From: Pogonophryne albipinna
Lineage: Eukaryota; Chordata; Actinopteri; Perciformes; Artedidraconidae
DNA: 64,000 nucleotides
Assembly (NCBI GenBank): GCA_028583405.1
Contig: JAPTMU010000088.1
Coordinates: 401,001 to 465,000 of the forward strand
Reading direction: 5' to 3'
The translations under genes and the position numbers were made by a program. Each line of letters begins with the position of its first letter. The stretch's first letter is position 1. The notes beneath the pieces were generated by a model that saw only the letters and a program-made list of their open reading frames with translations, was not told the origin of the DNA and searched no databases. This document shows positions 13,161 to 29,269 of this stretch, piece by piece.

Positions 13161-13412
13161 CACACCGAGTTGAAATCTGACACTGTGGTCGCTCTTTTTC
13201 TCTTGGACAGGTTTTGTATGGTTTACAATTCCCCTGAACTATATAGCCAACCTAAGTCATGTGCACGTTCATGTGTGTTGGAGGAGGTGCTCTGTAAGGA
13301 AGTCTGAAGGAAGGGGCGGATTCTTTTCGGCTGTGTACTTTCAAATTTTTGTGCACTCGAGCCGGTTTCTGAAACTTACCTACCCCACCTTTAAGTTGAG
13401 TACTCTGCCAGC

Positions 13413-14044
13413 AATAGGCGCTTTCACACCAATTACTTTTCCCCGGAACCTTTATTTCCTGGAACTATCTAGTAAATCGCGTTCACACCGGAATAAGTCC
13501 CTGAGGGAGCCGCTGACGTCACTTATTTTTCTTCTTCTTCTTCTGCTTTGGGTTTACTGGCAGGCCGCAAACAACTTCACGGGGTATACTGCCGCCCGAA
13601 GTCCCCGGCCGGAAGTCCCCGGAGTTGGGGACTGGCTTCAGTAGAAGCTGCTGGGAGTCCCAGCAGCTTCTACTGAAGCCTTCCGAGTAAATCGCCAGAA
13701 CGCCGACACCTCCTCATCTCCACCGCTCCCATGTTTTCTTTTGTGTTGCCATAAGTTAGTCTCTCTGCGTTTCTGCGCTGGACTAATGCTAATGCTAATA
13801 ATGCTAATGCGAGCAAATAAAATGGCGGAGTGTTACGGGGCGTTGTTTGCAATTCGCCCAGCCAATCCGAAATTGGAACCTTTTTCTCCCCAGGAAAGTA
13901 CCACCTCTCTAGCAGGGACTAAAAAGGGGTGAAAAGGTTCGTAAAAAAAAGTTCTAGTTCCAGATCTTTTTGGTGTGAACGCAAAATCCCAGGAACTATC
14001 GGAACTATTCCTGGTAAAAGTACTCCGGTGTGAAAGCGCCTATT
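13413..14044. mobile_element. MITE with 18-bp perfect TIRs and a central hairpin
   Basis: The ends are AATAGGCGCTTTCACACC and its exact complement; the similarity continues imperfectly inward (tacttttcccc / ttcctggtaaaagta). No transposase. The terminal GGCGCTTTCACAC resembles PIF/Harbinger-like fish MITEs, but a 3-bp TWA duplication is not clear, so superfamily is left open. Confidence 0.75.
13634..13680. repeat. Perfect 47-bp palindrome (23-bp arms)
   Basis: The arm starts ggcttcagtagaagctgctg and is followed, after a single central base, by its exact complement ending cagcttctactgaagcc. It lies inside the MITE and could extrude as a hairpin or cruciform. Confidence 0.95.
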
Positions 14045-14567
14045 ATCCAATAATCTTTCAAAATGGATCATTCCTTCTAATATCACAAATCATATCGTCA
14101 TTAGAGAGCTAGAACAATAAAGAGATTGATTTGCAAACAGGGCGAAATATTCTATTTTTTTTAACAAAACCAGAAGGTTGGAGGAGAAACCACTTCCAAC
14201 ATTTCACTAAGGAAACAGTTTTCATACAATAAAGACAAAGATGGAGAGATACATATCGGTAGTAGAAAGCTGCATGGTTGGTAACATAGTAAAGAATAAC
14301 CTTTTGTTTCAAGAAAGCAGTATCATGTACCCTGCTTTTCATTCATTTTGTGCATGAAATTGTGGTTTCGCCTCCCATTCAGTACATTTTCTACATGCTG
14401 TATTTGCAATATATTTTTCTATTCTAGGGCATGTTTCATGTATTTATACCGAGCACGTTCAGAAGGGAAAGTTCCTTTGGGATTAACATCGTGCAGGTAT
14501 CTTTTCTTATCTTGTCCATGTTACTCTTGTTTTTGTAGAAGTTTTATTTAAACCTCCTCAAATGCTC
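14045..14567. other. Unassigned intronic sequence
   Basis: No supportable feature. Confidence 0.5.
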
Positions 14568-15212
<645 letters not shown>

Positions 15213-16568
15213 GTTAAGGACATTCAGTCAAACACTGTTAGTAAATCCTAAGTGATGAAGATTAAACATGTGAGTTTGAAGGTTGGTTGTTGTGGAAAAG
15301 TTAAATAAGTTGATTTGCCCTTGAGTATTAGGGTTAGGGTTAGGGTTAAGATGCTAGTGGCTAGCAGTGGATGTTTGAGCACCTGCTTGTTTGTATGACA
15401 GTAACTGTATTTAGATTTAATTTACAATTAAAAAGGACCCAAAAGTTGTGTACAGTTGTGGAGCTGAAGGTCTTTTGGAGCATTAATCTCTCGTGAACCT
15501 CCATGGCATGGATCTAACTAGCATCGCGATAATTGTATCATTATGTGTGATGCCTGATAACCAAATTCATAGCAGCAGCCAGGGAAAGAAGAGTGGCTTT
15601 TTTAGAGATAGCAGTACACAATCACACTATTTGCATTTTAATGAGATGCCTACAGGGAGTCATTCAGAGCTGTGTACTGAATGTGGAACTACTTTGTCCC
15701 TAATTGACTTTAAAAGTTAGGAGTTATGGATTACTGCTAACCTTCAAACTACTCAAGATTCTGATTTCCCACCAGCAGCAGAGGTGGGCTTAAATAGCTC
15801 CATGCAAAAAAAGTACTTATTACTTTATTATGTATGTATTTACTTTGGCTAGTGTAGATTAAGTTCCCAGCCTTTATTATCCTAATTGTAGAAGTCAGTA
15901 TATATAAGAAAGTCAACTATGGGACCAATTTGAATGCATTGTAATTAAGGAAGGTAATTTTAATTCTGCTGATTAGCAAACAGTTTATGTGCATTAAAAT
16001 ACAACACAGTTTAAATATTACCTAATTGTACTGAGTCATTAGAGGTAAACACATTTGGTGGCTTATAAAGGCACAATAAGAGGGTAAATGAGCCGGTTTG
16101 ACTGGGTGAACTGTTTTTTAATGGTAAATATGTTTAAAGACAATATTAGGTTACATTGCTTTTGCTACCACTAACGGAAACAGGTGCGGTGCGGTGCCCC
16201 CACAAATAGAATCAAATTATGTGGGAAACACTGCCATTGTTGTATTAACCACTCAATGCTTAATCAAACCATGTCAGACTGGAAAAGTGTTTCCCATTCC
16301 TCCTGTAACTTCCTACTGTGGGCGTCAATAACACATGACAACTAGAGCTTATACAGAAATAATATCTTGATATGCCTTCCCATGTTTTTGCTTTTTAATG
16401 CATATTGCTTAGAATGATTCAAAATGTGAGTGTTATTCTCATTAAACAACCATTTCTCCGATGTCACATTTCGTTTTGCAGCATTATTGTGGCTAGCAGG
16501 GATTACATTTTTGGTTTGATGGATGTTTGGGTTGTATGTTTTTAAGTGTTTACATTACATTACATTAC
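15213..16568. other. Unassigned intron with a short telomere-like run
   Basis: Contains three and a half perfect ttaggg units at 15328-15348. Otherwise no supportable feature. The last bases (acattacattacattac) look like the tail of the SINE that resumes at 18493. Confidence 0.55.
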
Positions 16569-16936
16569 CAGGGTTCGTACGGTCATTGAAAACCTGGAAA
16601 AGTCATGGAAATTCAAAATGCAATTCCAGGCCCTGGAAAAGTTATGGAAAACAATAGTTTTACCAAAGTTTTGGAAAAGTCATGGAAATCTAACTAAAGT
16701 TGCGTCAAATATAATTTACATTTGATCTAATCGCCGAAATAATCTGCGGTCGCGAGCTGTTTTGTGCCATCATGACGCGCATGGTGTTTTAATATGAAGC
16801 GCGAGCTGTGTGCTCGAGTCTTCCTGCCTGTCGGCTGAACTCTACTGCTCCGCGATGAGGGTCTAAATACAGCAGCTACATTACCTACGCTACGGTGCGT
16901 TCGTTAACAGTAACTGTGCGGTCCGGAGTCACTGTG

Positions 16937-17445
16937 CAACCCTGTCTCCTAAAAATTACGTTCCCACAGAACTAAACTGCATTCTGAATTACGTTTAGCT
17001 AGAAACTTATTTACTCCCACGTTACGTTCGTTATGAACGTATCTCAAATACGTTTATTTTCTACATATCTTCTAGAAACGTATTTACTCCCACGTTACGT
17101 TCGTTATGAACGTATCTCAAATACGTTTATTTTCTACATATCTTCTAGAAACATATTTTCTCCCACGTTACGTTCCTTATGAACGTAGTAGCCTATCTTA
17201 AATACGTTTATTTTCTACATATATTTGCCATTTATTGTCTTGCTTATAATAATGATAATAGTCATTTATAAATATAATTTTAGAGCACACCTTTGAAATC
17301 GAGAATCGGGCTCGATATATGGTTAAATTAAAATCAGTAGGCGAGGCTGTAATTTCGCCAGCTGTTACTCTCATGAGCGAGGCAGAAAATAAATTGAGAA
17401 TGCAGTTTAGTTCTGTGGGAACGTAATTTTTAGGAGACAGGGTTG
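16937..17445. mobile_element. MITE with 49-bp perfect TIRs and 7-bp target duplication
   Basis: The ends start caaccctgtctcctaaaaat and continue identically for 49 bases as exact inverted repeats. CACTGTG flanks both sides (16930-16936, 17446-17452). The interior carries three 73-bp tandem units and no coding sequence. The perfect TIRs suggest recent insertion. Superfamily not assigned. Confidence 0.88.
17001..17220. repeat. 73-bp tandem repeat, three copies
   Basis: The units begin agaaacttatttactccc / agaaacgtatttactccc at 17001, 17074 and 17147, each including cgttatgaacgtatct-like and aaatacgtttattttctaca segments; the third carries a few changes and a short insertion. Confidence 0.9.
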
Positions 17446-17689
17446 CACTGTGGCACAGACTAGACCGCTGGCTGTTAAGAGTGGGCCGTTCAGGTGTTCA
17501 GAGCAGAGCTCCCTGTCGGAGCGGCAGAGCGTGATGTGAACTGAAATGTTTTTCTGTCGCAATATTATTTAAGGAATCGTTGGGCTAGCTAACTACATTG
17601 TCATTATATCTGCTAACGTTAGCTTTAGCCTTCGTTTTCTAATAGTTGTTTTCATAGGCTATAAACAGAGGTTGTATAAGTATAGATAT

Positions 17690-17950
17690 TGTACTAGAGA
17701 AAAAGTAGAAGTACTCAGATATTGTACTTGAGTAAAAGTAGAAGTACTCAGATATTGTACTTGAGTAAAAGTAGAAGTACTCAGATCTTGTACTGGAGTA
17801 AAAGTAGAAGTACTCAGATATTGTACTTGAGTAAAAGTAGAAGTACTCAGATCTTGTACTGGAGTAAAAGTAGAAGTACTCAGATCTAGTACTTGAGTAA
17901 AAGTAGAAGTACTCAGATCTTGTACTTGAGTAAAAGTAGAAGTACCAGAG
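17690..17950. repeat. 33-bp minisatellite, about 8 copies
   Basis: The unit gtagaagtactcagatattg + tacttgagtaaaa (33 bp) is itself typical hAT subterminal sequence. The following 17950-18110 (agtaaaagtcctgcattcaa...) is the usual interior of such fish hAT elements. Confidence 0.92.
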
Positions 17951-18492
17951 TGAAGGAATACTCTGTTACAGTAAAAGTCCTGCATTCAAAATGTTCCTCA
18001 AGTGAAAGTAGAAAAGTATTCTCATCAAAATATAGTTAAAGTAGCGACAGTAAAAGTATTCATTGTGCAGATTGGTCCATTTCAGAATAATATATATGAT
18101 ATGTTTTACAATGATTGATCATTAAAGTGTTCTCAAAGCTGGTAAAGGTGTAGCTAGTTGTAATGTCACTGCTGCTTTAGTTGTTCTGATTGCTAAAATC
18201 CTCTGTTATTCCTCATTTTAAAGCCAATATTCCGTGGGGTCGGGGGCTCGGATCCTTGTCACCTTTTTCATACCTGATGAGTTTGCATCCCTGACTACAG
18301 TTGCTTTGGCGTGTAGAAGCTAGTAAGCCTACTATTTGATTTGTTTTAGATAGGCACAACATGTTTCATAATGTTAAAATAAACAAATTTCAGTGGTACC
18401 GCTGAGAAAGAGTAAAAAAAAATGAGGTAAAGATCATGGAGAAGTCATTGAAAAGTCATTGAAAATCATTGGTGAAAAAGTGTATGAACCCT

Positions 18493-18603
18493 TCATTACA
18501 TGTCACTTGTTAGACGCTTTTATCCAAAGCGACTTACATACTCAATACTGTGGGCAATCCCCACAGGAGCAATTTGGGGTGAAGTGTCTCAGGGACACGA
18601 CGT
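18493..18603 (-). mobile_element. Partial tRNA-derived SINE, copy 3 (reverse)
   Basis: attacatgtcacttgttaga followed by cgcttttatccaaagcgacttac and ggagcaatttggggtgaagt is the complement of the SINE body at 9120-9259. The tRNA-like head is missing. Confidence 0.75.
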
Positions 18604-19457
18604 TTAGATTGAATTGTTGCAGGCTATGTCCACTTTATTATACTTCTAAGCAAACCAAAATGAATCAAAGCTCCAGCACACACCAGCATATTACGATACA
18701 GTGTTTTATTAACAGATTACACAAAAAAATAATTTGGTTCACTCTTTACTTGAATTCCATTCATTGCAGATCCAGCTGGTTCACATTCACCAATACAAAT
18801 GCACTTCAAAAAGTCAACAATGGAATAGAATAGCAACTATAATGCTAGCATACAAATTTGGATATACATATTACATTTCCATAAAACATTCTGATCCATT
18901 TGCCCTTGCCCTTAAAGAAAGTGTGGAATGATAGGATTCGATATTTCTCGGCACTGATTAATTCGGTTTAAAGTTTGCACATTACCTGCTGAAATAGAGA
19001 CGATAGTTCACACAGCAGTCTGTAAAGATTATATGCCGGCTGTTTAATAATGATGTGCTGGAACGGCATGTCTCGAAGGCAGTGTTGGATGAAAATGAGT
19101 TTCACACTGTTGTCAGATTTTTGGTTCATTTTTTCTCTCTTTTGATTTCTCAGGTTTTCTGAATTATATCTGTAAAATGCCGCAGGGGGCTTTTCATCCG
19201 TTCCACACCTCAATCAATTTCCCAAAGCTTTGTGTTCTTCTAGGCGTGCATTTAAACTGAATAAATGGAACGCCTGATTAAACTGTCTTATCAGGAGTTC
19301 ATATTTGGACTGATAGCTTTGACCAGGAAGAGATGAGAAAGAAACTATTAGATATTCTGTGAAGCTCCAACGCCAGTCTGTTGTGGAATAACAAGCAATG
19401 CCTTCAAATAGATTCAAGGGGCTGACTTCATATTACAAGAAACAAGGATTATATTTC
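18604..19457. other. Unassigned intronic sequence
   Basis: No supportable feature. Confidence 0.5.
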
Positions 19458-20653
19458 AGTTTTTTGTTAATCTTGGTTTTAGAAAGGGCCGCCCCTCCCT
19501 TCACGCAGATCAGCGTGGGGCCTCACCTAGCGGAGGGGGCCTCACCTAGCGGAGGGGGGCTTACCTAGCGGAGGGGGGCTTACCTAGCGGAGGGGGCCTC
19601 ACCTAGCGGAGGGGGCCTCACCTACCGGAGGGGGCCTCACCTAGCGGAGTTCCTCACCTAGCAGAGGGGGCCTCACCTAGCAGAGGGGGCCTCACCTAGC
19701 GGAGGGGGCCTCACCTAGCAGAGGGGGGCTCACCTAGCAGAGGGGGGCTCACCTAGCGGAGGAGGGCTCATCTAGCGGAGTTCCTCACCTAGCAGAGGGG
19801 GCCTCACCTAGCAGAGGGGGCCTCACCTAGCAGAGGGGGCCTCACCTAGCGGAGGGGGCCTCACCTCACGGAGGGGGCCTCACCTAGCAGAGGGGGCCTC
19901 ACCTAGCGGGGGGGGCCTCACCTAGCGGAGGGGGCCTCACCTAGCAGAGGGGGCCTCACCTAGCAGAGGGGGCCTCACCTAGCAGAGGGGGCCTCACCTA
20001 GCGGAGGGGGCCTCACCTCGCGGAGGGGGCCTCACCTAGCGGAGTGGGCCTCACCTAGCGGAGGGGGCCTCACCTAGCGGAGGGGGCCTCACCTCGCGGA
20101 GGGGGCCTCACCTCGCGGAGGGGGCCTCACCTCGCGGAGGGTTCCTCACCTAGCGGAGGGGGCCTCACCTAGCGGAGGGGGCCTCACCTAGCGGAGGGGG
20201 CCTCACCTAGCGGAGGGGGCCTCACCTAGCGGAGGGGGCCTCACCTAGCGGAGGGGGGCTCACCTCGCGGAGGGGGCCTCACCTAGCGGAGGGGGCCTCA
20301 CCTAACGGAGGGGGCCTCACTTAACGGAGGGGGCCTCACCTCGCGGAGGGGGCCTCACCTAGCGGAGGGGGCCTCACCTCGCGGAGGGGGTCCGAAGCGT
20401 AAATGCGGCACACCTAGCACCTAGTGCGCCACAGTTTCGCCGCTGCGAGGCTCCGGCGCGCTCCACTAGCATTCATATGCACAAAATCTTAAGCGCAATT
20501 TTTTCTAGGAAAATCTTAACTCCCAGGCTCCTCCAACAACGCACTTAATAATTAAGACATAAAAGCGAACGAAAATAGTGCAATAGAATGTTGCACTGGA
20601 CCAAATGATGCACGCTTTCACGTTTTTAGTTTTTTCTGAATCTTGGTTTTAGA
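19458..20653 (+). mobile_element. SVA-like composite: GC-rich VNTR plus retroelement-like tail between direct repeats
   Basis: agttttttgttaatcttggt...ttttaga (19458-19483) recurs at 20628-20653 with three mismatches; the last 15 bases are identical. Between them are a GC-rich head (gggccgcccctccc), a 20-bp VNTR, an 80-bp GC-rich bridge and a 3' segment (20470-20610) homologous to 20790-20950 and weakly to 63240-63480. Long direct repeats at both edges suggest target-primed retrotransposition. No coding frame is visible. An alternative is a VNTR grown inside an older repeat. Confidence 0.6.
19516..20391. repeat. 20-bp GC-rich minisatellite, about 43 copies
   Basis: The unit is gcggagggggcctcacctag, with frequent gcagag, ctcgcg and ggggggct variants and a few shortened units containing gttcctcac. 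It is strongly G-rich on the + strand, each unit holding a run of five or six G. Confidence 0.95.
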
Positions 20654-20960
20654 TATAGAAGAGAAAACTAGGCATGTGTCTCATGGACCTCTTTGGTTTT
20701 AAAAACAATTGGAAAGAGGGATTATGTCTCGGATTAGGAATGTTGTCCTGTTAGTTACCAAGATGTATTTATTCAACAAGATTCAAAGGCTTTATTGTCA
20801 AATGCACAAGATCTTAAGTGCAGTTTTGTCTAGGAAAATCTTAAGTCCCAGGTTCCTCCAGCAACACAACATGCACCATGCTTAAGACATCAAAATAGTC
20901 CAAGAGAACGTTGCACAGGACCGAATGATGCAAGTATTTTACGTATAAAATAGAATAAGA
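20470..20960 (+). repeat. Two copies of a dispersed retroelement-like segment
   Basis: atgcacaaaatcttaagcgc (from about 20477) and atgcacaagatcttaagtgc (from about 20801) start two aligned segments of about 150 bp sharing ctaggaaaatcttaa, cccaggctcctccaacaac and gttgcactggaccaaatgat. The second has the fuller start ggctttattgtcaaatgcac known from dispersed fish repeats. Confidence 0.75.
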
Positions 20961-25379
<4,419 letters not shown>

Positions 25380-25380
<1 letters not shown>

Positions 25381-25490
25381 CGGTCAAAAACGTTGATTTA
25401 TGACCAAATATCTTCAGCCTCAGATTTACTTTCTTTTTAGTGCTTATTAACAAAATGTAACATTTGTGATATTGGGCTATATAAATAAAC

Positions 25491-25539
<49 letters not shown>
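25380..25539 (+). mobile_element. LINE-type 3' tail ending in (ATTG)n
   Basis: gatattgggctatataaata followed by aacattgattg and an (ATTG)12 run at 25491-25539 is the usual 3' end of fish L2-like LINEs. The 5' part is not recognisable. Confidence 0.65.
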
Positions 25540-25540
<1 letters not shown>

Positions 25541-28500
25541 AAGTTAATTCAAACAAAAGTAAGATAGGGAACCTGCTAAACACTAGCATCTGAGCATGTT
25601 AGCGTTCTGACGTTAGCATTTTGATAAAAGTCGCCTAAAAGGTGCCAGCATGCAATGCAATCTGTAGGTTAATTGATTCATGTAATTTAATAAATGACTG
25701 CTTTTATCTGGTGTATTTAATTGCAGATTCACCTTTAGAAATGTTCTCTTCTGTTGAAATGAAAACAAACTAAAGAAATCATCACTTCCAGCTATTTAGA
25801 CATTTAGCTGCAGCTCTGACATACTCTATAGTTCAAAGTCTTTTCTCCTGAGAGTAGTTAAACTGCATGCAGCCACGTCCCTGCAGGGTTAATTTAAACG
25901 TGGTTTCCGTCTAATGTGTTTGATGTGTAGACAGCGACAGGGCTGTAGACAGAACGCCTGCCAAGGTCACATCGAGTCAACACATGAACATCAAGAGAGT
26001 CGAGAGAAATGCACTCAAATCTAAGGTGACAAATGCTGCAAATGTTTGCCCACGCTGCCTATGGTCCGTATGCACAGATACTGCAGCTTGGAATTGCCTG
26101 AGGGAGACTTTACAAACTCCCTCCACCCTTTTTAAGTTAAAACTCACCACAAAACCCACAAGACCCTTTTCATCTGAGCAGAGACAAACAGCCGCTGTTT
26201 TAGGGTCTGTAATTGCGTTTCGAAAGAAGACACAATCCAGTCGAAGCAAGTACGAACGCCACTGACGTTTAAACTTCTGAGATACCTAAACATAAGAAGA
26301 GCCTCTTAAAGCCCTCTCCCGTACACTGTAATTATAATGTCTTTTACCATAGCAACAGACATGCTCTGTAGGTACAGAGAAGTCTTTTATATGGCTGCAA
26401 ATATGTAATTACTCTGCTTGTTGCCTCTGTTTTGCGAATACTGCACAAATACAAAACATTGTGTGAATGTTGCCTTATTAAATCAGTATTTATAAGTTTC
26501 TCTCCGTGCAGCCTTAGACAAATCCTCTCATCAAAACATAAATGATTTCCCTGCCTTCCACTCCACTTTTCTCCTCCAGTGAGGTGTCAGATTAGGCTGA
26601 CTGCTGGGCTGCTGTGGTGCGCATTGTCCCCGTTGGCGCCGTGCTCTCGCCTGGCCTGGCTGCTCTGCTTACGATCAGATGGCCGTCCTCTCTTCGGACT
26701 CTCATTAGGTCTTTTTGCATCACTGTGACAAGTCCACATCTGTGACTGACATCGCTGCGCTGCCTCGTGTCCACATTGACACCTCTCCTGCTGCCTCAGG
26801 GCTGTAATGATGAGCACATTGCACGAGTTGCTTGGGTTTCTTTTCTCGCTGAGGCCGAGCATTACTGCGCTGTGTGCTCATGCTGGAGTTAGCGAGGCAG
26901 TTATGGGACGTCGGGGACCCGTGAGGTGCCGGGGAATATCATCATGCATGCACAGTAGATACGGAGCTGTGGAGCTTTAACAAATCGAGACAAAACTTTT
27001 TCTGTGTATTTTGTGTCGTCATTTGTGCTAATCAGTAACCTCAGCAGCATCTCACAGACAAATGTCAAACGTGTCAGGATGTCACGGCGCTGTGGCAATT
27101 ACCGTGACATATATATTTTTGCATTTTTCGATTGATTATGCTTGCTTTGCATACAGCACTCTAGGGTCCTCTTTCTAACCATGCTGTACATTATTATTCT
27201 CTTTTTCCCCAAATAACCTGTTAACTGAGAAATGGTCCGGATCTAGCAGAGTGCCGGGAGGGTCTGCACCCCCCAGACGCATCCACACGGAAATGTTTTC
27301 CTCTAGTGTTTGACTGGCAGACCAGGAAACACGAGAGAAGGTTTTTGGTCTTTCCGTTCTCTCTGGTTGGCCGATCAAGCAAAACGCTTTCCAGCTCCGG
27401 CTTTACAGTTCTTTAGTAAAACTAGTGGACATAAAATCCTTTTGACCGTGAAACCAGACACCGTTATGCATCGGATGTTGACATTAATGTCATTTTGACT
27501 CTGTTTTGATGTTGGTTGAGAAGTGATTTATTATTTGTTTTGAATGTGAGCTCGATTGAGCGCTTCACTGCAAAACGTTCTGCTCCCGTACACACACATC
27601 ACACACACACCACACACTGCAGCAGGAACACCATGCACATGTCATTGGACACATAAAAGCACCATATAACTGGCACAGGACAAATACAAAATTCTGCACT
27701 TATTGTGAATTATATATATCATCGTGGGATGGATTTTGTTGTGTCTGCAGAGTGGAACAGTTGTGTGCAGAGTGCCCCCCCTCAGAGGAACTAATGGAGC
27801 TTCTGCCTGCAGATGAGTGGGGAAATAAAAAAGGCTTCGCTGGCCAAATTTAGCTGTGAGGGCGAGGTCCTTTTTTCTGCTGGAATGCAAACGGGAGTGC
27901 AGCTAATGCCTCTGAGACATTCAAGTGCTGACATTTTCGTTGTTTATTTACTTTTCTGCCTTCATCTGTGCATCGCTAAAGGGACAGCGGTGGAACCACG
28001 ACTCCATCCATCAGAGTTTCGCTCCACAATGGTGGCACCACGAGCGATCAAATGTTTGTTTACGACGTCCCGCGCGGCACTGAAAACAAGCCACTCGTGA
28101 ATGCCAAATCTGTGTGAGGGCTGGCAGCGAGAGGAAGGTCCTGCTCGTTTGATCATTTGACAGGGGGGGATTGTAGCCGTGGCCCGATGAAATGCACAAA
28201 CCACAGCGGGGATTATCTCCCAAAAAAAGAGACGAAAATTGAGGCGAAAAATCAAGCTCTCGTCAAAATGTCTTTTGTTGGTGTGCTGGCAGGGATCCAG
28301 TTTGACCTTTCATGCTGAGTGGAGGGACGAGTTGTAATTAGTAACAGTTATTCACCCCAAAGGGAAGGACATTTTTAATGATCCTGTCATTAGTTATCTG
28401 TTGTAAAAATGTTCAAAATTAATTGGCAATAATGACGTTGTGTCTGCGTGCCATCAGTTAATTTAATTAATGACAGAACCTTTGTCCTTTGGTGCATATT

Positions 28501-29269
28501 TAACGACAAATTCTGTTTTATAACGTCTTGTTTTTCCATTTTGGCCACAGTTTGTGTGAAATAGCAACATAAGACATGAAAGAATCCTGTCCATTAAGAC
28601 AAAATATGTCCTAATCAGTCATTGCCTTTTAATGATGTTGTCATATTGGTCACTAATAGTATTTAATTTGACATGATGAAAGCGTTGCAGGCTGTGATGT
28701 AAAATCACTACTTTCATGTTTTATATTCACAAAGGGTTTCCATAATTGTAGTTATTTACAAAGCTAATGGAAAAGTGCGTTAGGACATGGAGGATTTTAA
28801 GTATTTTTGATAAAACATAAACCCCGCTGAGTGGATGGGGGTTTACTGTTTAATGAACATCAACCCCTCGACATTAATTCTGTATTTTTCCAAAAGTAAC
28901 TTTCTCTCGTTATGTGATAAGAAACGCCTGACTCCCTATTCTTTTTACTTGAGAAATAACTATCACACATCACCAACGATTTATTGTATGCATGTTTTTA
29001 TACAAGGAGGAGATAAGTGAACTAAGCCCGAGTTAAAGTGGCACTGCAGCTTTTCTTCATGATTTGAATAAGTCCTAGAATAAGAAGCTTTTAAGGTGAG
29101 AGCATCTTTAGATCAAAGGAAAAGAGAGAACATTCTTATAGTTAACCCAGAGGCAAAAAGTCCCTTCCCCATTTCTCACATGTTTCGGCATCCTCTTGAT
29201 GCTACGTGTCCAGACATGTAGCATCACGATAAAATGTATTTGTGCTTCTCCTGCCACCCTAAGGTCGTC
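25540..29269. other. Unassigned intronic sequence
   Basis: The longest stretch without recognised repeats. It has an impure CA patch at 27588-27620. Open frames (25984-26265, 26587-26862, 27962-28255 and others) lack domains; part could be conserved noncoding sequence but this cannot be judged from one genome. Confidence 0.45.

Larger units (their letters stand above)
12280..13394 (+). mobile_element. Long AGGTGGGG-family element with a coding exon-like core
   Basis: Bounded by TTAA (12280-12283, 13391-13394) and the same AGGTGGGGTAGGT inverted ends as the short copies at 79, 34562, 53010 and 55865. The short copies jump directly from ctcgtgccctcattgg to tcatgtgcgcgttc; here about 740 extra bases lie between (12517-13257), of which about 417 are a nested element. 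The remaining ~320 bp carry an open frame with a strong start context. It is either a less-deleted relative of an autonomous element or a copy that captured a host exon. Confidence 0.8.
16569..18492. mobile_element. hAT-like element inserted in a SINE tail
   Basis: The left end is CAGGGTTCGTACGGTCATTG, with ctggaaaagtcatggaaatt repeats typical of a widespread fish non-autonomous hAT; the right end is catttggtgaaaaagtg-like sequence ending gtatgaaccct, imperfect inverted repeats. Left flank attacattac and right flank cattacatgtcacttgttag are both SINE tail sequence, so the target was the ATTAC-rich tail. Internal insertions: 16937-17445 and hAT-like DNA with a 33-bp array. No transposase. Confidence 0.65.

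Noticed and set aside
15328..15348. Interstitial telomere (ttaggg)n
   Set aside because: Only three and a half units; too short to indicate a chromosome fusion point.
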